Shown one piece after another: positions 43,004-53,312 of a stretch of DNA of 64,000 nt. The translations under genes and the position numbers were made by a program. How positions within the stretch are numbered: the first letter of the stretch is position 1; every line of letters starts with the position of its first letter. The stretch is taken from positions 1-64,000 of the forward strand of contig JBKCVA010000182.1 in NCBI GenBank assembly GCA_046318115.1. The letters are read 5' to 3'. Under the pieces are notes generated by a model. It was not told the DNA's origin. It saw nothing but the letters and a program-made list of their open reading frames with translations, and did not search any database. This stretch comes from Aquimonas sp046318115. Lineage in GTDB: Bacteria > Pseudomonadota > Gammaproteobacteria > Xanthomonadales > Xanthomonadaceae.

Positions 43004-45324
43004 GCGCCGCGCCGTCTGCGCCCAACGTGGCGCCTGACCAGGTCAACATCGAGATCGATGGCACCGCGATGGCGGTGCCCAAGGGCTCGATGATCATCGA
43101 GGCTGCCGACAAGGCCGGCATCCCGATCCCGCGCTTCTGCTACCACAAGAAGCTGCCGATCGCGGCCAACTGCCGCATGTGCCTGGTCGACGTCGAGAAG
43201 ATGCCCAAGCCCGCGCCGGCCTGCGCCACGCCGGTGATGGAGGGCATGAAGATCTACACGCAGTCCAAGCGTGCGCTGGATTCGCAGCGCAACGTCATGG
43301 AGTTCCTGCTGATCAACCATCCGCTGGACTGCCCGATCTGCGACCAGGGTGGCGAGTGCGAGCTGCAGGACGTGGCGATGGGCTACGGTCGCTCGGTCAG
43401 CCGTTTCGTCGAGCGCAAGCGCGTGGTGCCGGATGAGAACGTCGGTCCTCTGGTCGCGACCGACATGACCCGCTGCATCCACTGCACCCGCTGCGTGCGT
43501 TTCGTCGGCGAGATCGCCGGCACCTACGAGCTGGGCGGCATGGGCCGCGGCGATCGCCTCGAGATCGGCACCTACATCGGCAAGAACATCGACAGCGAGC
43601 TGTCCGGCAATATCATCGATGTCTGCCCGGTGGGCGCGCTGACCAACAAGCCCTTCCGCTACCGCGCCCGCGCCTGGGAACTGGCTGCGCGCGAGTCGAT
43701 CGGCTACCACGATGCGCTGGGTTCGAACCTCTACTTGCACGTGCGCCGTGGCGAAGTCATGCGCGTGGTGCCGCGCGACAACGACTCGATCAACGAGAGC
43801 TGGCTGTCGGACCGCGACCGCTACAGCCACACTGGCCTGATCGCCGCCGATCGCGCCACCACCGCCCTGTTCCGCGAGGGTGCGAACTGGAAGGAAGTCA
43901 GCCTGGAGCAGGGCATCGCCCGCGCCGCTGAGCTGCTGCGCGCCGCCAACGGCGAGCAGACCGGCCTGCTGGTGCATCCCTCGACCTCGCAGGAAGAGGG
44001 CGCCTTGCTGGCGCGCCTCGCTACCGGGCTCGGCTGCAAGAACATCGACCATCGCCTCGGCACCCTCGATTTCGCCGGCGCGCCCGTCGCCATGGCCTTC
44101 GAGCTGCCGCTGTCGGAAGTCGAGCAGGCGCGCGCCGTGCTGCTGGTCGGCTGCAATCCGCGTCTTGAGGCGCCGATCCTCGGCCATCGAATCCGCAAGG
44201 CCTGGAAGGGCGGCGCGAAGATCAGCGCGATCAACCCGGTCGACTTCGATTTCAACTTCGACCTGAGCCACAAGGCCATCGTCGCCCCGCAGGCAATGAT
44301 CGAGTCGCTGGCGGCGGTGCTCGCCGCGACGGGTGCCGCCACCGATGGCCTGCCTGCCGAACTCGCGGCGCTGGTCTCGGGCGCTCAGGTCGAGGACGGT
44401 CACCGCACGGTCGCCGAACAGCTGAAGTCGGCCAGCGTCGGCCTCATCCAGCTCGGAGAGAGCGCGGTTGGCCATGCCAACGCCTCCTGGCTTCGTGCCT
44501 TGGCGTCCGCGCTGTCGCGCGCCACCGGTGCGCACCTGAACGTTCTGGAGCATGGCGCGAATGCGCTGGGCCTTGCGCGCGCAGGCGTACTGCCCAAGGA
44601 CCTTGACGCCCGCGCCATGCTGGCCCAGCCGCGCAGCACCTACGTGCTCTACGGCATCGAGCCCGAGTTCGACTTCGTCGACAACACGCTGGCCCTGCAG
44701 GCGCTGTCGCAGGCCAAGCAGGTCGTGGCTTTCAGCGCGTTCGTCACTGAGACGCTCAAGCGCTGCGCCAACGTGATCCTGCCGATCGCCCTGCTGCCCG
44801 AAATCGAGGCCAGCCTGGTCAACGCCCAGGGTCAGACGCAGCTCGTCAGCGCCGGCGCCAAGGCGCCAGGCGAGGCGCGTGCAGGCTGGCGTCTGCTGCG
44901 TGCACTGGGCGAGGTGATGAAGCTGGATGGCTTCGACTTCATCGACATCCACGGTCTGCGCGCCGGCATCACGCTGTCCGAGCCGAAGAGCGGGCCAGCG
45001 CTGTCCAAACGGGAAGCGGTCGAAGGCCTGCAGCGTATTGCCACCACGCCGATCTACCGTGCCGATGCGGTGCTGCGTCGCGCCGAGCCGCTGAACGCCC
45101 ACAGCCTGACCCGCGGTCCGCGCGTGTTGCTGAATGCGGCGGATGCGTTGGCGGCGGGTCTGTCGAACGGCGCGATGGCGAAGGTCGGCGACGACCGCGG
45201 TCAGGCCACCCTGCAGGTTGAGGTCAGTGCCCGTGTGCCCCGCGGCGCGATCTGGATCGAAACCGGCTACGGCGCGACTGCGCCGCTGGCGCCCGCGGGC
45301 GCGCTCACCGTGGCGAAGGTGTAA
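43000..45324 (+). CDS. nuoG: NADH-quinone oxidoreductase subunit G
   Basis: NuoG (774 residues) is the largest peripheral subunit and carries clusters N1b, N4 and N5. An N-terminal ferredoxin domain has RFCYHKKLPIAANCRMCLVD. CPICDQGGECELQ is the His/Cys N5 region and CIHCTRCVRF the N4 ligands. The C-terminal 530 residues form the molybdopterin-oxidoreductase-like domain, without a cofactor in complex I. Length fits proteobacterial NuoG. Confidence 0.96.
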
Positions 45325-45330
45325 GGCCCC

Positions 45331-46401
45331 ATGCTGTCGCTCATCGAACCCATTCGCGAGTTCTTCCTCAGCTTCGGCGACATCGGGCTGCTGGTCTGGA
45401 CCCTGATCAAGATCCTCTGCATCACGGTTCCGCTGATCCTCGGTGTCGCCTACTTCACCCTGTTCGAGCGCAAGGTGATCGGCTGGATGCATGTGCGCCA
45501 GGGGCCGGTCTATGTCGGCCGCGTCTTCGGCATCGGCTTCATCCAGCCCTTTGCTGACGTGTTCAAGCTGCTGTTCAAGGAAGTGGTGCTGCCCAGCAAC
45601 GCCAACCTGTTCCTGTTCCGTCTCGCGCCGGTGCTGGCACTGGCGCCGGCCTTCGCCGCCTGGGCGGTGGTGCCCTTCGAGGACGGCATGGTGCTGGCCG
45701 ACATCAACGCCGGCCTGCTGATGCTGCTGGCGATGACTTCGATGGGCGTGTACGGGGTGATCATTGCCGGCTGGGCCTCGAATTCGAAGTACGCCTTCCT
45801 CGGCGCGATGCGTTCGGCAGCGCAGGTGGTCAGCTACGAAATCGCCATGGGCTTTGCGCTCGTCGGCGTGCTGGTGGCCTCGGGCAGCCTCAACCTGAGC
45901 GCGATCGTCAACGCGCAGGGCGGTGACGCCGGCTTCTTCGAATGGTTCTGGCTCCCGCTGCTGCCCTTGTTCGTCATCTATTTCATCTCGGGCGTGGCCG
46001 AGACCAACCGCGCGCCCTTCGACGTCGCTGAAGGTGAGTCGGAGATCGTCGCCGGCTTCCACGTCGAGTACGCGGGTTCGGCCTTCTCGGTGTTCTTCCT
46101 CGCCGAGTACGCCAACATGATCCTGATCAGCTTCCTGGCGGCCCTGCTGTTCCTGGGCGGCTGGCTGTCGCCCTTCCAGGGCTGGACCGATTCTTGGCTG
46201 GGTCAGCCGAGCGTGATCTGGCTGCTCGCCAAGGCCGTGCTGTTCGCCTTCTTCTACGTGTGGTTCCGCGCCAGCTTCCCGCGCTACCGCTACGACCAGA
46301 TCATGCGTCTGGGCTGGAAGGTGTTCATCCCCATCACCATCGTCTGGATCCTCGTCGCCGCTTGGGCGGTGCACGCGGGCTGGTTCACGGCCAACGCCTG
46401 A
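45331..46401 (+). CDS. nuoH: NADH-quinone oxidoreductase subunit H
   Basis: NuoH (356 residues) is the membrane subunit that forms the quinone channel. It has eight membrane helices. YFTLFERKVIGWMHVRQGPVYVG and GVAETNRAPFDVAEGESEIVAGFHVEYAG are the family hallmarks, with the conserved Glu/Arg charges of the quinone site and E-channel. Confidence 0.97.
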   Translation: MLSLIEPIREFFLSFGDIGLLVWTLIKILCITVPLILGVAYFTLFERKVIGWMHVRQGPVYVGRVFGIGFIQPFADVFKLLFKEVVLPSNANLFLFRLAPVLALAPAFAAWAVVPFEDGMVLADINAGLLMLLAMTSMGVYGVIIAGWASNSKYAFLGAMRSAAQVVSYEIAMGFALVGVLVASGSLNLSAIVNAQGGDAGFFEWFWLPLLPLFVIYFISGVAETNRAPFDVAEGESEIVAGFHVEYAGSAFSVFFLAEYANMILISFLAALLFLGGWLSPFQGWTDSWLGQPSVIWLLAKAVLFAFFYVWFRASFPRYRYDQIMRLGWKVFIPITIVWILVAAWAVHAGWFTANA

Positions 46402-46411
46402 GGATGACCGA

Positions 46412-46900
46412 ATGAACCGCGTCGTCTCCTACTTCAAGAGTCTCCTGCTCATCGAACTGCTGCAGGGCATGTGGCTGACGCTGAAGTACTTCTTCAAGCC
46501 GAAGTACACGCTGGCCTATCCCTTCGAGAAGATCCCGCAGTCGCCGCGCTTCCGCGGCCTCCACGCGCTGCGCCGCTATCCCAACGGCGAAGAGCGCTGC
46601 ATCGCCTGCAAGCTGTGCGAGGCGGTGTGCCCGGCGCTGGCGATCACCATCGACTCGGAACCGCGCGAGGACGGTAGCCGCCGCACCACGCGCTACGACA
46701 TCGACCTGTTCAAGTGCATCTTCTGCGGCTTCTGCGAGGAGAGCTGCCCGGTCGACTCGATCGTGGAAACCCACATCCACGAATACCACTTCGAGAAGCG
46801 CGGCGAGAACATCGTCACCAAGCCGCAGCTGCTGGCCATCGGCGACCGCCTGGAGGCGGAGATCGCCGAACGCCGTGCGCTTGACTCGGCCTACCGCTGA
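46412..46900 (+). CDS. nuoI: NADH-quinone oxidoreductase subunit I
   Basis: NuoI (162 residues) is the 23-kDa subunit with two 4Fe-4S clusters (N6a, N6b). The ligands are CIACKLCEAVCPA and CIFCGFCEESCPV, followed by DSIVETHIHEYHFEKR. The N-terminal amphipathic helix touches the membrane arm. It starts 10 bases after nuoH. Confidence 0.97.
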   Translation: MNRVVSYFKSLLLIELLQGMWLTLKYFFKPKYTLAYPFEKIPQSPRFRGLHALRRYPNGEERCIACKLCEAVCPALAITIDSEPREDGSRRTTRYDIDLFKCIFCGFCEESCPVDSIVETHIHEYHFEKRGENIVTKPQLLAIGDRLEAEIAERRALDSAYR

Positions 46901-46936
46901 TCCAGGCCTGCGCCTGAACGACCTGGAGCCCCCGGC

Positions 46937-47551
46937 ATGAGCTATCCCCTGATCGCCTTCTACCTGTTCGCCGGCGTCGCCGTCCTGTCGGCGCTGTCGG
47001 TGGTGTCCGTGCGCAACCCCGTGCACGCGGTGCTGTTCCTGATCCTCACCTTTTTCTCCAGCGCCTGCCTGTGGATTCTGGCTGACGCCGAGTTTCTCGG
47101 AATCGCGCTGGTGCTGGTCTACGTCGGCGCGGTGATGGTGCTGTTCCTTTTCGTGGTGATGATGCTCGACATCAAGTTCGCGCCGCTGCGCGAGGGCTTC
47201 GCGCGCTACCTTCCGGTCGGCATTGTCGTCGGCATCGTGATGGCGCTGGAGATGATCGCGCTGATCGGCTTGGCCCGCTTCGGCGAGGCCCTGCCAGCGA
47301 CCGATCCGGCGACTGCCGCTGGCATGTCGAACACCGAGTGGCTGGGTCGAGCCCTGTTCACTGAGTACCTGTATCCGTTCGAGTTGGCGGCGGTGATCCT
47401 CACCGTGGCCATCGTCGCTGCCATCGCGATCACCCTGCGTCGGCGAATCAACGTCAAGGCCCAGGACCCGGGCCGCCAGGTGATGGTGCGCCGCGAAGAT
47501 CGCATCCGCCTCGTCAAGATGAAGGCCGAAACCCCGGAGGCCCGCCAGTGA
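46937..47551 (+). CDS. nuoJ: NADH-quinone oxidoreductase subunit J
   Basis: NuoJ (204 residues) is a membrane subunit with five helices. Typical are SVRNPVHAVLFLILTFFSSACLW and FLGIALVLVYVGAVMVLFLFVVMML, the latter with the pi-bulge helix. Its stop overlaps the GTG start of nuoK. Confidence 0.96.
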   Translation: MSYPLIAFYLFAGVAVLSALSVVSVRNPVHAVLFLILTFFSSACLWILADAEFLGIALVLVYVGAVMVLFLFVVMMLDIKFAPLREGFARYLPVGIVVGIVMALEMIALIGLARFGEALPATDPATAAGMSNTEWLGRALFTEYLYPFELAAVILTVAIVAAIAITLRRRINVKAQDPGRQVMVRREDRIRLVKMKAETPEARQ

Positions 47552-47853
47552 TCACGCTCGGCCATTATCTCGCTGTGGGCGCCGTGCTGTTCTGCATCGG
47601 CGTCGGAGGCATCTTCATCAACCGCAAGAACATGATCGTGCTGCTGATGAGCATCGAGCTCATCCTGCTGGCGGTGAACATGAACTTCATCGGCTTCTCG
47701 CGCCACTTGGGCAGCGTCGACGGCCAGCTGTTCGTGTTCTTCATCCTGACCGTGGCGGCTGCGGAGGCTGCGATCGGTCTGGCGATCCTGGTGGCGCTGT
47801 TCCGCGCGCGGTCGACGATCAATGTCGGCGAACTTGACTCGATGAAAGGGTGA
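47548..47853 (+). CDS. nuoK: NADH-quinone oxidoreductase subunit K
   Basis: NuoK (101 residues) has three membrane helices with two conserved Glu in LLMSIELILLAVN and AEAAIGLAIL, part of the proton pathway. It starts with GTG overlapping the nuoJ stop. A 283-base non-coding insertion follows before nuoL. Confidence 0.97.
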   Translation: MITLGHYLAVGAVLFCIGVGGIFINRKNMIVLLMSIELILLAVNMNFIGFSRHLGSVDGQLFVFFILTVAAAEAAIGLAILVALFRARSTINVGELDSMKG

Positions 47854-47858
47854 GGCCC

Positions 47859-47925
47859 GCGCGAGCCACTGGCTCGCGCAGGCCGAACCCCCGCGCAGGA
47901 TGCGCGGGCCGGGGGTCGGAACCCC
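47859..47925 (+). repeat. Hairpin cluster between nuoK and nuoL
   Basis: Three stem-loops lie in a row: GCGCGAGCCA/TGGCTCGCGC (47859-47879), CCCGCGCA/TGCGCGGG (47890-47908) and GGGG/CCCC around TCGGAA (47912-47925). The rest of 47854-48136 (283 bases) has no recognisable gene. Complex I operons normally have little space here. The element could be a REP-like repeat, an RNA processing site or a partial terminator that tunes nuoL-N levels. Confidence 0.6.
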
Positions 47926-48136
47926 TCGGCTGGGCCCCACGGATGGCAGCGACACGCACGATTCAAGGCGCGCTCGGTTCGGCCGCGCGCGAAGCAAGAG
48001 GGGGCGCTCCCGGGCGCTCGCTTGCGATGGTTTCGGTAGCAAACAAGCCGCGCCGCGCCTCCGCACCACTGCGCTGGCTGCAGCCCAAGGCCGCAGGGCA
48101 TCCGCAGTGCCGCACGCATAGCAATGGAAACGAGCC

Positions 48137-50194
48137 GTGATATCTGAAAACGTACTCCTGCTGATCGCGCTCGCGCCCCTCTTCGGCGCCGTCGTTGCTG
48201 GCCTCTTTGGCAAGCAGATCGGCCGTGCCGGCGCGCACTGGGTGACCATCCTCGGCGTCGCTGTGTCCTGCGCGCTGTCAGTGCAGGTGCTCTACCAGCT
48301 GGTCTGGGGCGGGGCGCCAGTCTTCAACGAGAACATCTACACCTGGTTCGAGATCGGCGAATATTCGGCGCATGTCGGCTTTCTCGTCGACCGCCTCACC
48401 GCGATGATGATGGTGGTGGTCACCTTCGTGTCCCTGCTGGTGCATGTCTACACCATCGGCTACATGGAAGAAGACCCGGGCTACCAGCGCTTCTTCGCCT
48501 ACATCAGCCTGTTCACCTTCTCGATGCTCATGCTGGTCATGAGCAACAACTTCCTGCAGCTGTTCTTCGGCTGGGAAGCGGTGGGTCTGGTGTCTTACCT
48601 GCTGATCGGCTTCTGGTACAAGAAACCTTCGGCGGTGTTCGCCAACATGAAGGCGTTTCTGGTCAACCGCGTCGGTGACTTCGGCTTCCTGTTGGGCATC
48701 GCCGGCGTGCTGTACTGGCTGGGCACGCTCGACTACCAGACCGCCTTCGACAACGCGCCGCAGCTGGCTGGCTTGACCGTCGAGATCTGGCCGGGTGCGC
48801 AGTGGGCGGTGCCGACCTTCATCTGCATCTGTCTGTTCATCGGTGCCATGGGCAAGTCGGCGCAGGTGCCGCTGCACGTCTGGCTGCCGGATTCGATGGA
48901 AGGCCCGACGCCGATCTCGGCCCTGATCCATGCCGCGACCATGGTCACCGCCGGCATCTTCATGGTGGCGCGCATGTCGCCGCTGTTCGAGATGAGCGAG
49001 ACCGCTCTCGCCTTCGTGCTGTTCATCGGCGCCACCACGGCGCTTTTCACCGGCCTGATCGGCGTGGTGCAGAACGACATCAAGCGCGTGGTGGCCTACT
49101 CGACACTGTCCCAATTGGGCTACATGACCGTGGCCCTGGGTGTGTCCGCCTATGCCGGCGCGGTGTTCCACCTGATGACCCACGCGTTCTTCAAGGCCCT
49201 GCTGTTCCTGGCCGCGGGCTCGGTGATCATTGGCATGCACCACGAGCAGGACATGCGCCGCATGGGTGGCCTGCGCAAGTACATGCCGATCACCTGGATC
49301 ACCAGCCTGATCGGCACCCTGGCACTTGTTGGCACGCCCTTCCTGTCCGGCTACTACTCGAAGGACACCATCATCGAAGCCGCCGGCGTCGCCGCGGGGC
49401 AGGGCGGTTGGGTCCAGCACTACGCCTACTTGGCAGTGATGCTGGGCGTGTTCATCACCAGCTTCTACAGCTTCCGCCTGCTGTACCTGACCTTCCACGG
49501 CCCAGAGCGCTTCCGCGACGCGCATGCGCACGACGCCCATCACCACGATGCGCATCATGACGACCATGGTCATGGCCACGGCCCGCACGAGCCGCACGAG
49601 TCGCCCTGGGTGGTGACCCTGCCGCTGATCCTGCTGGCGATACCCTCGATCGCGATCGGTTTCTTCACGGTCGGGCCGATGGTGTTTGGCGATTACTTCG
49701 CCGGTGCGATCACGGTGCTGCCCGAGCACGACAGCCTGGCTGGTGTCGCCGCCAAGCTGTGGCACGACGCCCACGGTTGGGTCTCGGCTGCGGTCGGCTT
49801 CGGCCTGCACTTCTACGCCTCGCCGGCCTTCTGGCTGGCCTTCGGCGGTTTCGCCGCGGCCACCTACCTCTACCTGTTCAATCCGGACCTGGCGGCGCGC
49901 ATGCGCAAGAGCTTCGCCCTGCCGGTGCGGGTGCTGGAGAACAAGTACGGCTTCGACGACTTCAACCAGGCGGTGTTCGCAGGCGGCAGCCTGAAGCTGG
50001 GACGTCTGTTCTGGAAGGCCGGCGACACGGCGGTCATCGATGGCGTGGCGGTGAACGGTTCGGCTGCGCTGGTGGATCGCATCGCTGCGGTGGTGCGCAA
50101 CGTCCAGTCCGGCCTGATGTACCACTACGCCTTCGCCATGATTCTGGGCCTGATCGCGCTGCTCGGCGCGCTGATCTGGTCACTGCGCGTGTAA
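48137..50194 (+). CDS. nuoL: NADH-quinone oxidoreductase subunit L
   Basis: NuoL (685 residues) is the distal antiporter-like proton pump with the long lateral helix. GWEAVGLVSYLLIGFWY and HAATMVTAGIFMVARMSP are signatures, and a Lys/Glu pair in the membrane helices carries protons. A His-rich insertion at about residues 462-490 (DAHHHDAHHDDHGHGHG) lies in a loop. The start is GTG 48137. Confidence 0.97.
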   Translation: MISENVLLLIALAPLFGAVVAGLFGKQIGRAGAHWVTILGVAVSCALSVQVLYQLVWGGAPVFNENIYTWFEIGEYSAHVGFLVDRLTAMMMVVVTFVSLLVHVYTIGYMEEDPGYQRFFAYISLFTFSMLMLVMSNNFLQLFFGWEAVGLVSYLLIGFWYKKPSAVFANMKAFLVNRVGDFGFLLGIAGVLYWLGTLDYQTAFDNAPQLAGLTVEIWPGAQWAVPTFICICLFIGAMGKSAQVPLHVWLPDSMEGPTPISALIHAATMVTAGIFMVARMSPLFEMSETALAFVLFIGATTALFTGLIGVVQNDIKRVVAYSTLSQLGYMTVALGVSAYAGAVFHLMTHAFFKALLFLAAGSVIIGMHHEQDMRRMGGLRKYMPITWITSLIGTLALVGTPFLSGYYSKDTIIEAAGVAAGQGGWVQHYAYLAVMLGVFITSFYSFRLLYLTFHGPERFRDAHAHDAHHHDAHHDDHGHGHGPHEPHESPWVVTLPLILLAIPSIAIGFFTVGPMVFGDYFAGAITVLPEHDSLAGVAAKLWHDAHGWVSAAVGFGLHFYASPAFWLAFGGFAAATYLYLFNPDLAARMRKSFALPVRVLENKYGFDDFNQAVFAGGSLKLGRLFWKAGDTAVIDGVAVNGSAALVDRIAAVVRNVQSGLMYHYAFAMILGLIALLGALIWSLRV

Positions 50195-50228
50195 CGCGCG
50201 GCATACGGACTACAAGGAAAAAACGCCG

Positions 50229-51740
50229 ATGCCCTCGACCCTTCCCCTGCTCAGCCTGCTGATCTGGTTGCCCATCCTGGGCGGCTTCGCAGCGCTTGCC
50301 TTTGGCTCTGAACGCGCCAATCAGGTGCGCTGGTTCGCCCTGCTGGTCACGCTCGCCACCTTCGTCCTCAGCATCCCGCTGTACACCGGCTTTGACGCCA
50401 ACTCGGCGGCCATGCAGTTCGTCGAGAAGCACGTCTGGATCGAGGCCTTCAAGATCCACTATCACCTGGGCGTCGATGGCATCGCCCTGGCCCTGGTTCT
50501 GCTCACGACCTTCACGAGCGTACTGGTGCTGATCGGCGCCTGGACCTCGGTGGACGAACGCGTGCACCAGTACATGGCCGCCTTCATGATCCTGGAAGGC
50601 CTGATGATCGGCGTGTTCTGCGCGCTGGACGCCGTGCTGTTCTACGTCTTCTTCGAAGGCATGCTGATCCCGATGTTCATCATCATTGGCGTCTGGGGCG
50701 GCTACCGCCGCATCTACGCCTCGATGAAGTTTTTCCTGTACACGTTCCTGGGCTCGATCTTCATGCTGGTCGGCCTGGTCTACCTGTATCTGAAGGGCGG
50801 CAGCTTCGCGCTGGCCGACCTGTACGCGCTGCCGCTGACCGCCACCGAGCAGATGTGGCTCTTCTTCGCGTTCTTCGCGGCCTTTGCGGTGAAGATCCCG
50901 ATGTTCCCGGTGCACACCTGGCTGCCTGACGCCCACGTTGAGGCGCCGACCGCGGGCTCGGTGGTACTGGCCGCGATCATGCTGAAGATCGGTGGCTATG
51001 GCTTCCTGCGCTTCACCCTGCCGATCGTGCCGGACGCCGGCCACGAATACGCCTGGCTGATGATCACCCTGAGCCTGATCGCCGTGGTCTACGTCGGTCT
51101 CGTGGCGCTGGTGCAGGAAGACATGAAGAAGCTGATCGCCTATTCCTCGATCAGCCACATGGGCTTCGTCACTCTGGGCATCTTCATCGCCTTCGCGCTG
51201 GTGCGCGGCGGCCGCACTGACGGCGCCGAGCTCGGCCTACAGGGCGCGATGGTGCAGATGATCAGCCACGGCTTCATCTCAGGTGCGATGTTCAGCTGCG
51301 TGGGGGTGGTCTACGACCGCATGCACACCCGCATGATCAAGGACTACGGCGGTGTGGCCAACGTTATGCCCATGTTCGCTGCGTTTTTCGTGTTGTTCGC
51401 CATGGCCAACAGTGGTCTGCCGGGCACCTCCGGCTTCGTCGGCGAGTTCATGGTGATCCTGGCAGCGTTCCAGCAGAGCCCGTGGATCGCTGCGGTCGCC
51501 GCGCTCACCCTGATCATCGGTGCGGCCTACACCCTATGGATGGTCAAGCGCGTCATGTACGGCGAAGTGGCGAATGCCAATGTCGCCGCGCTCAAGGATC
51601 TGCGCGGGCATGAATTTCTGGTGCTGGCTCTGTTCGCTGCCGCTGTCCTGTACTTCGGCATCCATCCCAAGCCGTTGACCGACCTGATGGACGCCTCCAT
51701 CGCCCAACTCGCGGCCCAGCTTGCCGCCAGCAAGCTGTAA
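50229..51740 (+). CDS. nuoM: NADH-quinone oxidoreductase subunit M
   Basis: NuoM (503 residues) is the second antiporter-like proton-pumping subunit, with 14 helices. FFEGMLIPMFIIIGVWGG and PMFPVHTWLPDAHVEAPTAGSV are diagnostic. AAGGA lies before the ATG. It follows nuoL by 34 bases and precedes nuoN by 15. Confidence 0.97.
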   Translation: MPSTLPLLSLLIWLPILGGFAALAFGSERANQVRWFALLVTLATFVLSIPLYTGFDANSAAMQFVEKHVWIEAFKIHYHLGVDGIALALVLLTTFTSVLVLIGAWTSVDERVHQYMAAFMILEGLMIGVFCALDAVLFYVFFEGMLIPMFIIIGVWGGYRRIYASMKFFLYTFLGSIFMLVGLVYLYLKGGSFALADLYALPLTATEQMWLFFAFFAAFAVKIPMFPVHTWLPDAHVEAPTAGSVVLAAIMLKIGGYGFLRFTLPIVPDAGHEYAWLMITLSLIAVVYVGLVALVQEDMKKLIAYSSISHMGFVTLGIFIAFALVRGGRTDGAELGLQGAMVQMISHGFISGAMFSCVGVVYDRMHTRMIKDYGGVANVMPMFAAFFVLFAMANSGLPGTSGFVGEFMVILAAFQQSPWIAAVAALTLIIGAAYTLWMVKRVMYGEVANANVAALKDLRGHEFLVLALFAAAVLYFGIHPKPLTDLMDASIAQLAAQLAASKL

Positions 51741-51755
51741 GCGAGGACGACGACC

Positions 51756-53198
51756 ATGATCACTGCCTCCGACTTCATTCCGCTCACCCCCGAGCTGTTT
51801 CTGCTGGGCGCCGCCTGTGTGCTGCTCCTGGTGGATCTCTTCATCAGCGATGCGCGCCGTGGCCTGACCCACTTCCTCGGCCTGCTGACCCTGCTCGCCA
51901 CCGCTGCGCTGGTGCTGCGCGACGGCATCGCGGGTGAGGCGGTCACCGCCTTCGGCGGCATGTTCATCCGCGACGGCGTGGCCGACGTCCTGAAGGTGTT
52001 CATGCTGATCGTGACCGGCGCGGCCTTCGTCTACGCCAAGCCCTACCTGCAGGACCGTGGACTGTTCAAGGGTGAGTTCTACGTGCTCTGCCTGTTCGCC
52101 GTGCTCGGCATGATGGTGCTGGTCTCGGCTGGCAATCTGCTCAGCCTGTACATGGGCCTGGAACTGCTGGCGCTGTCGTCCTACGCACTGGTCGCCATCG
52201 ACCGCGACAACAAGCTGGCCACCGAAGCGGCGATGAAGTACTTCGTGCTCGGTTCATTGGCCTCGGGCATGCTGCTCTACGGCATGTCGATGGTCTACGG
52301 TGCCACCGGCAGCCTCGACATCGCCACCATCCAGGCGGCGCTGAGCAGCGTCGGCGACAACCGCGGAATCCTCCTGCTGGGCGTGGTCTTCCTGGTGGTG
52401 GGTATCGCCTTCAAGTTCGGTGCGGCGCCCTTCCACATGTGGCTGCCCGATGTCTACCAGGGCGCGCCCACTGCAGTCACCGCCTTCATCGGCTCGGCGC
52501 CCAAGCTGGCTGCGTTCGGCATGGCCTACCGGCTGCTCGAAGGTGCGGTCGGTGACGTCAGCGAGTGGCGCCACATGTTGGCTTGGCTGGCGGTGCTGTC
52601 GCTGGCGGTGGGTAACGTGGTGGCGATCGCGCAGACCAACCTGAAGCGCATGCTGGCCTACTCGACCATCTCCCACGTCGGCTTCCTGTTCCTTGGTCTC
52701 GCGGCCGGTACCGAACAGGGTTACGCCGCGGCGATGTTCTATGCCATCTGCTACGCGATCATGTCGGTCGGCGCCTTCGCCTCGATCATGCTGCTGGCGC
52801 GCAAGGGTTTCGAGGCCGAAGAGATCAGCGACTTCCGTGGCCTGAACCAGCGCCATCCCTGGTTCGCCTTCCTGATTCTGCTGCTGATGGGCTCGCTGGC
52901 CGGTTTCCCGCCGCTGTTCGGCTTCTGGGCCAAACTGACGGTGCTCGAAGCCGCCGTCGGCGCCGACATGCTTTGGCTGGCCTTGGTCGCTGTGGTGTTC
53001 GCGGTGATTGGCGCTTTCTACTACCTGCGCGTCATTCGCACCATGTACTTCGACGCCCCGGAAGACGGGGTCAACCATCCGCTGAACCCCGACCCACAGT
53101 TGCGCTGGCTGCTGACGGTGAACGGCTTGGCGATGCTTGTGCTGGGCATCTTCTGGAGTCCGATCATGCAGTGGTGCTTGGCCGCCACCGGCGCGTGA
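51756..53198 (+). CDS. nuoN: NADH-quinone oxidoreductase subunit N
   Basis: NuoN (480 residues) is the third antiporter-like subunit and the last gene of the operon. YMGLELLALSSYALVAIDRD and FKFGAAPFHMWLPDVYQGAPTAVTAF are typical. It is convergent with asnB across a terminator. Confidence 0.97.
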   Translation: MITASDFIPLTPELFLLGAACVLLLVDLFISDARRGLTHFLGLLTLLATAALVLRDGIAGEAVTAFGGMFIRDGVADVLKVFMLIVTGAAFVYAKPYLQDRGLFKGEFYVLCLFAVLGMMVLVSAGNLLSLYMGLELLALSSYALVAIDRDNKLATEAAMKYFVLGSLASGMLLYGMSMVYGATGSLDIATIQAALSSVGDNRGILLLGVVFLVVGIAFKFGAAPFHMWLPDVYQGAPTAVTAFIGSAPKLAAFGMAYRLLEGAVGDVSEWRHMLAWLAVLSLAVGNVVAIAQTNLKRMLAYSTISHVGFLFLGLAAGTEQGYAAAMFYAICYAIMSVGAFASIMLLARKGFEAEEISDFRGLNQRHPWFAFLILLLMGSLAGFPPLFGFWAKLTVLEAAVGADMLWLALVAVVFAVIGAFYYLRVIRTMYFDAPEDGVNHPLNPDPQLRWLLTVNGLAMLVLGIFWSPIMQWCLAATGA

Positions 53199-53243
53199 TG
53201 TCGCTGTAGTCGGGCTCTGTCTCTTCTGAACAGCGGCGGACGC

Positions 53244-53272
53244 AAAAAAGGGCGCTCCGAGGAGCGCCCTTT
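53244..53272 (-). terminator. Terminator between nuoN and asnB
   Basis: A 12-base perfect stem, AAAGGGCGCTCC with its complement around a GA loop, is flanked by an A-run on the left. Read on the minus strand this is a T-tract, so it ends asnB transcription. It may also end nuoN transcription, with a short CCCTTTCC tract. Confidence 0.85.
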
Positions 53273-53312
53273 CCGTATGCGATGAATCCCCGAGATCGTC
53301 GTCCGCGCGTTC

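Noticed and set aside
47850..48140. A 96-codon open frame between nuoK and nuoL
   Set aside because: It starts inside the nuoK stop region, crosses three hairpins and has an Arg/Ala/Gly-rich translation with no similarity I recognise.
48278..50125. Minus-strand open frame of about 615 codons opposite nuoL
   Set aside because: It is a shadow of nuoL, with low-complexity translation and no family motif.
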